A stretch of 64,000 nt of DNA from Lingula anatina (Eukaryota; Brachiopoda; Lingulata; Lingulida; Lingulidae): the NCBI RefSeq assembly GCF_001039355.2, contig NW_019775694.1, positions 61,238 through 125,237 on the forward strand, written 5' to 3'. Under the pieces are notes generated by a model that worked only from the letters and a program-made list of their open reading frames with translations, did no database searches and was not told the origin of the DNA. Positions 62,615 through 64,000 of this stretch are shown here, one piece after another (positions within the stretch are counted from its first letter, which is position 1; the number at the start of each line of letters is the position of its first letter). The position numbers and the translations under genes are program-made.

Positions 62615-63632
62615 TATAATCATACTTGTAAGTTAAAAAAATACAGAAAGTGTTACAAAGTTACAGTACAGGGCTCCTGGTGGATGGGAGTGATAAGTCA
62701 CATCTTGAAAATGCCAGTTTGAAAAATTAAAAATTAAAGAAAAAATTACAAAAATATTCCACTAAAGCTCAATTCAGTCTAGCTGCATAACCATGATATG
62801 AATCATCCAACTTCAGTTTAAACAGTGTAAACAAGTCACAGAAATATAATATATTTTGTTTTACCACAAAAAGGGCAGTCATAGCTATTATTCTGATATC
62901 TGAACTTGTCATCAGACCATGTGACCTCCATAGGTGGCTATACTTTGTAATAATTTCTTAAGAGATTTTAACAAAAAAAACTTTTTAGAAAAAAAATTAT
63001 TTGCCAAAAAAGAACAGTTATTATCCCTTTAACTGTAAAGTCAAGTTGCAAATATTGCACAACAGGTAGTATCAATAAAAGTGAACTGTTACATACCCTT
63101 GGGAGTTATAAGTCCCACACTGAAAATGCCAGTAGGTAAAAGATAAAAATTTCAAAAATATATACAACAGAATAACATGGTCAATAAGATTCAGTTTCAG
63201 GACCATATGTGAGACTTCAAATTCACATAATGAAAATCCCTATATGTGAAAAATGATGACAGTGCATAAAATAATATTACACAATGTTTAAAGACATAAA
63301 AACCAACACAACTGCTAATGTGGAAAAACAAAATACACAGCGCTTCTGGTGGATGACAGTTGAAAGTGTCATCTTGAAGATGCTAGTGTTTGAAAAAAAA
63401 ATTAAAAGAAAATGTAAAATAAAACAACAAAAAATACCAATAAAGCTGCTATTCAAACTTTTAATCTAGCTGTACAATTACTAACATGATATGAATAACC
63501 CTATTGAGTTTGAGAATAATAAGGCACTGTTATTCATCTTAACATTAATGTAAGCGTTACACAAAATTTTTCTTTTGTAAACTTATTTTCAATATTAAAT
63601 GACATTTACCTGCATAATAATCATCGATTCCT
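23412..63632 (-). CDS. CFAP54: CFAP54-like central-pair ciliary protein gene, 35 exons, 5'-truncated by the window
   Basis: I rebuilt 35 consecutive coding exons (w1-w35) on the minus strand. Every junction uses GT/AG and every phase matches, giving a 1966-residue C-terminal part with a stop at 23412-23414. The protein is mostly amphipathic helix pairs of TPR-like character, broken by basic or acidic linkers (residues 1-34, about 580-600, 980-995, 1440-1490 and 1870-1895). There is no signal peptide or membrane segment. The stretch in w7-w9 (DARWVRRIVERTIEILYHEG, then a YAEQVIPLLVQAQRQL segment) and the C-terminal FEKLFDPSFGF motif made me choose CFAP54 (DUF4486 family, about 3100 residues in vertebrates), a C1d/C1a-side central-apparatus protein needed for ciliary beating. 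CFAP46 is the main alternative. About a third of the protein should lie beyond 64000. Redundant exon copies come from assembly joints. The family call rests on remembered similarity, not a search. Confidence 0.62.
23535..26488. other. last intron of the CFAP54-like gene
   Basis: About 3 kb, AT-rich. Holds CA microsatellites at 23582-23634 and 23701-23756, an A run at 23794-23811 and an AAAC run near 25490-25507. No nested gene recognised. Confidence 0.6.
23701..23756. repeat. (CA)n microsatellite
   Basis: About 22 uninterrupted CA units in the last intron. The open frames crossing it are artefacts. Confidence 0.92.
26489..26569 (-). CDS. CFAP54: CFAP54-like exon w34
   Basis: 27 codons, phase 0/0. 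Encodes NLLKQCLTDVQTLFGVLPEL ETVSEVE. Donor GTCAGT. Confidence 0.87.
27558..27717 (-). CDS. CFAP54: CFAP54-like exon w33
   Basis: 160 nt. Encodes LALLMQRSEISLVEKPKKEP, a PQPPSPTPSATGKTKK linker and a basic segment ending KKDEHLE. Donor GTAAGT. Confidence 0.88.
27899..28276 (-). repeat. decayed tandem copies of the w32 3' end with GT microsatellites
   Basis: The exon-end word AGCTCTATCAGTTGTTTCAG recurs at about 27909 and 28089, each followed on the plus strand by an exon-like stretch and a long GT tract. Spacings from the real exon are about 197 and 180 bp. In both copies the donor GT has become GG. Confidence 0.82.
28277..28471 (-). CDS. CFAP54: CFAP54-like exon w32
   Basis: 195 nt. Encodes YQPAFEEHGHMPLRPQTSMS, HIALLYAVNKKADKVTGAQG and LLWITLKQLIELHD. 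Donor GTAATA. Two decayed copies of its 3' end follow at 28079 and 27899. Confidence 0.9.
28709..29219 (-). CDS. CFAP54: CFAP54-like exon w31 (largest exon)
   Basis: 511 nt. Starts GYQAILQRMCSTATVISASA. Middle FGLGFFSHAEFDIALNHDVV, a TSALQVYSAECCAIYPP segment and NVEIIAKNYAGNLVIPIDQQ, then a Pro/Thr linker, ending SDNEISLQW. The predicted beta-strand content around NVEIIAKNYAGNLVIPI contrasts with the helical remainder. Donor GTAGGT. Confidence 0.9.
29605..29733 (-). CDS. CFAP54: CFAP54-like exon w30
   Basis: 129 nt. Encodes AIEEEMAPLVESLEVQQVVE and INKAREEAKGISWTHLL, a charged coiled-coil-like helix. Donor GTAAAA. Confidence 0.9.
31017..31278 (-). CDS. CFAP54: CFAP54-like exon w29
   Basis: 262 nt. 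Begins with a Lys-rich linker (SKKEKTKLKPAKEP), then RRAAWVAIRCAAAAGQAQRA and VLDLISSYVFGEKKKVYK. Donor GTAAGT. Confidence 0.9.
31654..31849 (-). CDS. CFAP54: CFAP54-like exon w28
   Basis: 196 nt. Encodes LIRQGYLEIALVYLSSSGVV, then an acidic/Ser linker ending in SGKKSKKGVK. Donor GTAAGT. GC-rich compared with its surroundings. Confidence 0.88.
32277..32385 (-). CDS. CFAP54: CFAP54-like exon w27
   Basis: 109 nt. Encodes KVQRQLFNLGKYQARAVVST and LLDAIRTSYAFDHDL. Donor GTGAGG. Confidence 0.9.
32807..33110 (-). repeat. 20-bp minisatellite made of the w26 exon end plus 5' splice site
   Basis: About 14 units whose minus-strand form is CTCAATATGGGTAAGATGTG, i.e. the last bases of w26 plus its donor. 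Several units keep an intact GTAAGATG donor; older units at the left are degenerate. Confidence 0.88.
33097..33218 (-). CDS. CFAP54: CFAP54-like exon w26
   Basis: 122 nt. Encodes SEDIVERWTSALGVLTTALE, LCKVTSLREASLEAEILLNM plus the first base of Gly. Donor GTAAGATG, which is the first unit of a 20-bp tandem array extending downstream. Confidence 0.9.
33519..33691 (-). CDS. CFAP54: CFAP54-like exon w25
   Basis: 173 nt. Encodes IQALGEKIEHYYPAGGAAWH, PMTNTFLPHILLLAQIKLRI and HAMARNAARNA. Donor GTAAGA. Confidence 0.9.
33711..33761. repeat. (TAA)n microsatellite
   Basis: About 17 TAA units next to the w25 acceptor; the allelic copy is at 35403-35453. Confidence 0.92.
34047..34229 (-). CDS. CFAP54: CFAP54-like exon w24
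   Basis: 61 codons, phase 0/0. Encodes DILALLSSIVLSTSGQLLQT and ITEKTVKEYLAAQKLLLAQ. Donor GTAACA. Confidence 0.9.
34683..34858 (-). CDS. CFAP54: CFAP54-like exon w23
   Basis: 176 nt. Encodes PYRSVHVELGDCRQYCVEGY, then AEAEACGDVEMQAEFLMQGV, TPR-like helices. Donor GTAACT, phase 0. Confidence 0.9.
35240..35311 (-). pseudogene. CFAP54: truncated copy of exon w22 at contig end
   Basis: The 3' 72 nt of w22 (LNCRLALVKSLMCEVRGMGD region) with an intact donor, ending at the N. The complete copy is at 39623-39816. Confidence 0.75.
35312..35312. other. assembly joint (single N)
   Basis: Cuts exon w22 on the left and exon w25 on the right, proving that the flanking contigs are not in true tandem order. 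Confidence 0.9.
35313..35383 (-). pseudogene. CFAP54: truncated allelic copy of exon w25
   Basis: The 5' 71 nt of w25 (IQALGEKIEHYYPAGGAAWH onward) cut by the N at 35312. Confidence 0.75.
35739..35921 (-). CDS. CFAP54: redundant allelic copy of exon w24
   Basis: Allele of 34047-34229 with one conservative change (LSSSGQ here, LSTSGQ in the other). Confidence 0.78.
36375..36550 (-). CDS. CFAP54: redundant allelic copy of exon w23
   Basis: Allele of 34683-34858; the translated segment is the same. Confidence 0.78.
36932..37125 (-). CDS. CFAP54: redundant allelic copy of exon w22
   Basis: Allele of 39623-39816; the CTA/CTT and CTG/TTG Leu codon differences are silent. Confidence 0.78.
38672..38852 (-). 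CDS. CFAP54: redundant allelic copy of exon w21
   Basis: Allele of 41354-41534; the substitutions seen (GCA/GCG, CGT/CGC and similar) are silent. Confidence 0.78.
39323..39343 (-). pseudogene. CFAP54: truncated allelic copy of exon w20
   Basis: The last 21 nt of w20 with an intact donor, then the N joint. An assembly artefact, not a decayed exon. Confidence 0.7.
39344..39344. other. assembly joint (single N)
   Basis: Cuts exon w20 on its left (39323-39343) and starts a contig whose first 2.7 kb repeat 36654-39343. Confidence 0.85.
39623..39816 (-). CDS. CFAP54: CFAP54-like exon w22
   Basis: 194 nt. Encodes PSSMRSSRHATGTANIQLTQ, FQNFQSRSRLDARLWLNCRL and LMCEVRGMGDVK. Donor GTATCA. Allelic copies: 36932-37125 (complete) and 35240-35311 (cut at the N). 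Confidence 0.9.
41354..41534 (-). CDS. CFAP54: CFAP54-like exon w21
   Basis: 181 nt. Encodes VETLAAAELELVVHCKLELS, HGSMAARTVLTAMKLLQGAE and FTFKAAEQIAK. Donor GTTAAT. The allelic copy at 38672-38852 differs only silently where compared. Confidence 0.9.
41741..41812. repeat. (TTTA)n microsatellite
   Basis: About 17 TTTA units in the w20-w21 intron. The allelic copy on the 35313-39343 contig has only a few units near 39063-39092, a strong length polymorphism. Confidence 0.9.
42039..42209 (-). CDS. CFAP54: CFAP54-like exon w20
   Basis: 171 nt. Encodes an acidic start (EESDSETEGEKVVQKRF), then PVTLEMVKGTLLGVSEFMLT and an acidic helix. Donor GTACAG. Confidence 0.88.
42331..42477. repeat. 23-bp minisatellite, minor block
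   Basis: Six units of the same 23-bp family, the first four being a homogenised variant with GCGCCCACCC. Confidence 0.88.
42478..42747 (+). mobile_element. possible retroposed insert splitting the minisatellite
   Basis: About 270 bp of unrelated sequence interrupt the 23-bp array. It ends in ATGAATAAAAAAAATC, an AATAAA plus A-run that looks like the 3' tail of a retroposon on the plus strand. Array sequence resumes on both sides with TGCCCATGCA. Confidence 0.4.
42748..43090. repeat. 23-bp minisatellite, main block
   Basis: About 15 units of ATGCCCATGCACCCACACAATCC-type sequence. Because 23 is not a multiple of three and the unit lacks stops, all frames stay open, which explains the overlapping long open frames. 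It lies immediately 3' of the w19 donor. Confidence 0.9.
43097..43230 (-). CDS. CFAP54: CFAP54-like exon w19
   Basis: 134 nt. Encodes a Ser/Arg-rich linker (LESRQRTYTSLPRSAQRSGR, then PSAFRGPPAGSSID). Donor GTCAGT; a 23-bp minisatellite begins a few bases downstream. Confidence 0.82.
43779..43930 (-). CDS. CFAP54: CFAP54-like exon w18
   Basis: 152 nt. Encodes VLESVIDKRLSSNLAALYGP and LTLAQAHLLISVAEKLPVFP; donor GTGAAT. Confidence 0.9.
44173..44436 (-). CDS. CFAP54: CFAP54-like exon w17
   Basis: 88 codons, phase 0/0. Encodes VLPMLTLYQYFTTFVCRDLQ, then VLTDLSLYSEALICLQRLLH, a TPR-like helix pair, then a linker ending DPNNLK. Donor GTTAGT. Confidence 0.9.
44694..44775 (-). CDS. CFAP54: CFAP54-like exon w16
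   Basis: 82 nt. Encodes FRSEGRSVVAALRWVTEELA RGKHNLF; donor GTAAGT after TTT. Confidence 0.86.
45200..45318 (-). CDS. CFAP54: CFAP54-like exon w15
   Basis: 119 nt. Encodes ALFRTSLPHPTADCDYALYE and a segment ending PGIDLLSD; donor GTAAGT. Confidence 0.87.
45712..45778 (-). CDS. CFAP54: CFAP54-like exon w14
   Basis: 67 nt encoding YILTSDLGLKMQSCFLSGYF FK; donor GTAAGT, phase 0 at the 3' end. Confidence 0.85.
46327..46530 (-). repeat. 87-bp tandem repeat spanning the w13 3' end and donor
   Basis: The donor complement ACTTAC occurs at 46327, 46414 and 46501, exactly 87 bp apart, each followed by the exon-end copy TGTGCAATATT. The right-most is the true exon junction. Confidence 0.85.
46507..46680 (-). 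CDS. CFAP54: CFAP54-like exon w13
   Basis: 174 nt. Encodes GAYKWWADALDVILNVSDAL, a WKQLFTDAETISQELLQRCG segment and GVLASNIA. Donor GTAAGTGAG, repeated intact two more times at 87-bp spacing downstream. Confidence 0.9.
47074..47240. mobile_element. hAT-like MITE, 167 bp
   Basis: Perfect terminal inverted repeats CAGGCCCGTAGCCAG / CTGGCTACGGGCCTG, flanked by TGCAA directly on both sides. The interior contains paired GGGGGGTTCTTT words. It lies in the w12-w13 intron. Confidence 0.8.
47282..47369 (-). CDS. CFAP54: CFAP54-like exon w12
   Basis: 88 nt. Encodes MLLSRNQKGLAAQAMHELGN LHYHGGNI split as a TPR-like helix pair; donor GTAGTA. A hAT-like MITE begins about 40 bp downstream. Confidence 0.85.
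47833..48021 (-). CDS. CFAP54: CFAP54-like exon w11
   Basis: 189 nt. Encodes a linker (SGQSGLGSEMSKVDFIPN, then an acidic IDSDDVETAPL stretch) and VVIASYDKTI. Donor GTGAGG. Confidence 0.88.
48104..48366 (-). repeat. decayed partial copies of exon w10
   Basis: CTGTCCAGC followed by exon-like sequence recurs at 48106 (with GTTGTGTTGTAGAGCCCTGG, as in w10) and at 48279, besides the real exon at 48374. A CATGACCTTGACC motif follows each copy. The copies are frameshifted and lack intact donors. Confidence 0.65.
48367..48522 (-). CDS. CFAP54: CFAP54-like exon w10
   Basis: 156 nt. Encodes KRDGLRLVSVPLDISYSLQV, then a DTSAYTSRALQHSRRLLVLY helix, ending GQQS; donor GTAAGT. Decayed copies of its 3' half lie downstream at 48279 and 48106. 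Confidence 0.9.
49129..49204. repeat. (AT)n microsatellite
   Basis: About 38 AT units at the left of the lectin 1 unit; its counterpart is 51679-51718. Confidence 0.95.
49349..49349. other. assembly gap removing lectin 1 exon 1
   Basis: Aligning the two lectin units shows that the sequence jumps from the equivalent of about 51878 to the equivalent of about 52747, so roughly 870 bp containing exon 1 are missing at this N. Confidence 0.7.
49847..50038 (+). CDS. C-type lectin 1, exon 2
   Basis: 192 nt after TTTTTTTCAG, donor GTATGA. Encodes the N-terminal half of a CTLD, identical in protein to lectin 2 exon 2 up to the splice site (differences are silent). Starts in phase 1, so it needs an upstream signal exon that is absent here because of the gap at 49349. 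Confidence 0.88.
50399..50661 (+). CDS. C-type lectin 1, exon 3
   Basis: 263 nt to TGA. Encodes RYWTGGYQTDPDNNYQWEW, the Ca-site region SGQPNRLPDERC (QPN, between galactose-type QPD and mannose-type EPN), CEWHDVRC (WHD in place of WND) and FPFVCEQ. It has one more residue and one more Cys than lectin 2 in the CLCLWC loop. AATAAA at 50723 is a likely poly(A) signal. Confidence 0.88.
51679..51718. repeat. (AT)n microsatellite
   Basis: About 20 AT units in the lectin 2 unit, homologous in position to the tract at 49129. Confidence 0.95.
52541..52595 (+). CDS. C-type lectin 2, exon 1 (signal peptide)
   Basis: Encodes MHCKELLLLLTIGQVMTE plus the first base of a Val codon, followed by donor GTAAAA. 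It is a typical short secretory signal peptide with a hydrophobic Leu core. The phase fits exon 2 exactly. The matching segment of lectin 1 is missing at the N at 49349. Confidence 0.82.
53141..53332 (+). CDS. C-type lectin 2, exon 2
   Basis: 192 nt after TTTTTTTCAG. Encodes the first half of a C-type lectin-like domain: STCDPHYPLQYGTSCYFIG, the TWSEAREICQNMDGDLVAIE signature and SFLYQQIKSLP. Donor GTTTGA. The amino-acid sequence is identical to lectin 1 exon 2. Confidence 0.9.
53372..53697. mobile_element. piggyBac-like MITE, 326 bp, TTAA-flanked
   Basis: Sits in the lectin 2 intron between exons 2 and 3, between two TTAA tetranucleotides (53368-53371 and 53698-53701). Termini AGGGATAATAACTCTT and AAGAGTTATTATTGCT are inverted repeats. 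The lectin 1 intron has the empty site (CTTTTTAAGCAG near 50070). A relative is at about 62840-63030. Non-coding. Confidence 0.85.
54017..54276 (+). CDS. C-type lectin 2, exon 3
   Basis: 260 nt to the stop TGA. Encodes YYWTGGYQ, the Ca-site region SGQPSSLFEHC (where EPN or QPD would be; the third residue is Ser) and a canonical WND (CEWNDARC), then FPFVCEQ and a short basic tail. The assembled secreted protein is 168 residues, a single CTLD, presumably a carbohydrate or pathogen-surface binder. The atypical QPS suggests altered or lost Ca-dependent sugar binding. AATAAA at 54338 follows. Confidence 0.9.
55451..55701 (-). CDS. CFAP54: CFAP54-like exon w9
   Basis: 251 nt. Encodes a YAEQVIPLLVQAQRQL helix and ends GHQVYQ, with the Gly codon split to w10. 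Donor GTAGGG. The following intron is the longest here and contains two lectin genes. Confidence 0.9.
56055..56281 (-). CDS. CFAP54: CFAP54-like exon w8
   Basis: 227 nt. Starts AKSKGKAPDEEPTFFGF and includes DARWVRRIVERTIEILYHEG, one of the family-diagnostic helical segments. Donor GTGAGT. Confidence 0.88.
56626..56868 (-). CDS. CFAP54: CFAP54-like exon w7
   Basis: 81 codons, phase 0/0. Begins VLSHRGQHWTLLQNSCRALW and ends with the coiled helix LEQMQLDREKQAAK; includes WHPFFTATDCLLDM. Donor GTAATA. Confidence 0.88.
57006..57116. mobile_element. short foldback element
   Basis: Inverted ends GCTGGACCG / CGGTCCAGC with nested CGTCTGCC-like and GGCAGAC-like inverted words. It lies in the intron between w6 and w7. 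No clear target duplication. Confidence 0.4.
57527..57705 (-). CDS. CFAP54: redundant copy of exon w6
   Basis: Encodes the same protein as 59248-59426. On this contig it joins w7 in phase 0, so either copy gives the same mRNA. Confidence 0.75.
57942..58177 (-). CDS. CFAP54: redundant copy of exon w5
   Basis: Encodes the same protein segment as 59663-59898. Part of the contig-end overlap. Confidence 0.75.
58705..58802 (-). CDS. CFAP54: redundant copy of exon w4
   Basis: Same 98 nt as 60426-60523, inside the duplicated overlap. It should not be counted as a second exon. Confidence 0.75.
58903..58903. other. assembly joint (single N)
   Basis: Separates 57183-58902 from its near-identical copy 58904-60623. 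Both end or start exactly at this base. Confidence 0.85.
59248..59426 (-). CDS. CFAP54: CFAP54-like exon w6
   Basis: 179 nt. Pro-rich start (GQPPAPMFPIPIEEEDTP), then an acidic linker and the helix SLDRTFDYFKKAV. Donor GTAAGT used after codon GTA. Duplicate at 57527-57705. Confidence 0.8.
59663..59898 (-). CDS. CFAP54: CFAP54-like exon w5
   Basis: 236 nt. Begins with TSYLDLEWFTLDSAG, runs through a Gly/Asp segment (VVVGWDGGPPRKEDQYFG) and ends with an Ala-rich stretch (IELAAAAATG). Donor GTAAAA. Duplicate at 57942-58177. Confidence 0.8.
60426..60523 (-). CDS. CFAP54: CFAP54-like exon w4 (copy on the 58904-64000 contig)
   Basis: 98 nt, begins LNILQGLSHFGVFLHKVE and ends with two bases of a Ser codon, donor GTGAGA. 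It lies on the same contig as w1-w3. The second copy at 58705-58802 is the overlap of the neighbouring contig. Confidence 0.8.
61014..61118 (-). CDS. CFAP54: CFAP54-like exon w3
   Basis: 35 codons, phase 0/0, donor GTGAGT. Encodes AIQRLSLFFPDMLRSVTRRR and a basic helix ending MPWRCQ. Downstream of its donor (60830-61005) are degenerate repeats resembling the exon edge. Confidence 0.8.
61240..61745 (-). repeat. dispersed repeat R1, copy interrupted by a MITE
   Basis: Reverse-complement relative of 12800-13075 lying in the w2-w3 intron. Homology runs 61240-61285 and 61505-61745, with the family A MITE between. Confidence 0.7.
61288..61503 (+). mobile_element. TA-flanked MITE family A, copy 4
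   Basis: About 215 bp, starts CACCCCATTCTCATAG and ends GTGGGAACAGAGCC. TA precedes it (61286-61287) and TTA follows. It has the same interior conserved words as the copies at 6-8 kb and is inserted inside repeat R1. Confidence 0.78.
62030..62098 (-). CDS. CFAP54: CFAP54-like exon w2
   Basis: 23 codons, phase 0/0, acceptor TTTTTCAG and donor GTAAAC. Encodes a charged helix (SEQQRREQEEAEHQ), probable coiled coil. Confidence 0.7.
62183..62325. mobile_element. decayed relative of the 5101 MITE
   Basis: Shares TGACAGTCTTCCAAATTAT, a GACGGTCTTCTGA-like word and the right end CTCAATCTGCCCCTG with the element at 5101-5268. The left end is degraded. Confidence 0.5.
62426..62527 (-). CDS. CFAP54: CFAP54-like exon w1
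   Basis: 34 codons, phase 0 at both ends, donor GTAATT. Encodes a basic, Thr/Ser/Gly-rich linker ending RSKPRKKYK, likely disordered and solvent exposed. Confidence 0.55.
62580..62617. repeat. A run plus (AT)n
   Basis: Adjacent A and AT homopolymer-like tracts in the intron upstream of w1. A similar tract lies at 60639-60669. Confidence 0.85.
62840..63030. mobile_element. relative of the piggyBac-like MITE at 53372
   Basis: Shares CTGATATCTGAACTTGTC, CTTAAGAGATTTTAACAAA and ACTTTTTAGAAAAAAA with the 53372 element, and ends AGTTATTATCCCT next to TTAA. The left end is unclear. Confidence 0.6.
63612..63632 (-). CDS. CFAP54: possible microexon upstream of w1
   Basis: On the minus strand a 21-nt stretch encoding ESMIIMQ lies between TTAG and GTAAAT and would join w1 in phase 0. 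It is short and could be chance. Confidence 0.2.
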
Positions 63633-64000
63633 AATTATGTGACACAGTTAAGAGAGCTAAACCTATGGGACTTTACAATGAAATCTCAATGTGTGTTTAT
63701 GTAATCTCATTTAATGGCCACTTGAAAATTAATTAAGCAAATTATTTTATAACCCTGAAATAACTTGAAAATGAATTAAGCAAATTACTTTATAACCCTG
63801 AATTAACTGCCTACTATCCATATACATTTATTGCACCAAATAGCACTCTACTGCATTGCTTTCAAAACAGAAAACAATTACAATGGTTTTCCAACACAAG
63901 CTGCACTTTAGTCTTTTCAGTAAGGTTGATTATCATAAGTAACATGGTTTTCCCTTAATCGTTATCCTGGCAGCAGTGTCCAAAATAGGGTTTTCTTCAA

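Larger units (their letters stand above)
62528..64000. other. intron / upstream part of the CFAP54-like gene
   Basis: AT-rich; apart from the MITE relative and a possible 21-nt microexon I see no coding exon. Since w1 begins mid-protein, further 5' exons are expected beyond the window. Confidence 0.5.

Noticed and set aside
1-64000. CRISPR arrays, prokaryotic operons or phage
   Set aside because: The sequence is clearly metazoan nuclear DNA; the direct repeats seen are microsatellites, minisatellites or MITEs without spacer structure.
1-64000. tRNA or rRNA genes
   Set aside because: I found no convincing cloverleaf with A and B boxes or rRNA-like segment by eye; a tRNAscan-SE run would settle it.

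Overview
This window is AT-rich nuclear DNA from an animal. It contains split genes with GT/AG introns, many microsatellites and minisatellites, and short inverted-repeat transposons (MITEs). The gene content (an intronless peptide-type GPCR, C-type lectins and a large ciliary protein gene) and the frequent ACATGTA-type words suggest a marine invertebrate, perhaps a mollusc or another lophotrochozoan. The species cannot be named from the sequence alone.

Layout. Bases 1-17333 hold no gene I can support, but they contain several MITE families: TA-flanked 215-bp elements at 6272, 6911 and 7832; hAT-like elements at 1103, 5101 and 13104; and another family at 3541 and 11916. Bases 17334-18692 (+) encode an intact, intronless 452-residue rhodopsin-class GPCR. 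Bases 18696-23411 are intergenic and include an uncollapsed haplotype overlap (19781-21571).

From 23412 to at least 62527 the minus strand carries one very large gene. I rebuilt 35 phase-compatible coding exons giving 1966 residues and a natural C-terminus; the 5' end lies beyond the window. The helical, repeat-rich protein with basic linkers is most like CFAP54 (cilia and flagella associated protein 54, a central-pair apparatus protein of motile cilia). Below, its exons are numbered w1 (5'-most, 62426-62527) to w35 (3' terminal, 23412-23534). One 6.9-kb intron (48523-55450) houses two tandem C-type lectin genes on the opposite strand. The second is complete with a signal-peptide exon; the first lacks exon 1 at an assembly gap.

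Assembly. Single-N joints at 20678, 35312, 39344 and 58903 each separate two almost identical copies of the same DNA (about 0.9, 1.7, 2.7 and 1.7 kb). Exons are cut at the joints and the coding differences I checked are nearly all silent, so these are overlapping contig ends or alternative haplotypes, not biological exon duplications. The contig 35313-39343 is wholly redundant. N at 49349 probably removed lectin exon 1, and N at 22070 sits in low-complexity sequence.

Most unusual signal: several coding exons of the large gene are followed, immediately downstream of the 5' splice site, by tandem or decayed copies of their own 3' end plus the splice donor (w26 with 20-bp units, w13 with 87-bp units, w32 with units of about 180-197 bp, w10, and probably w3). 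A second notable signal is the lectin pair: exon 2 encodes the same peptide in both copies, while the ligand-binding exon 3 differs at roughly a quarter of its residues.
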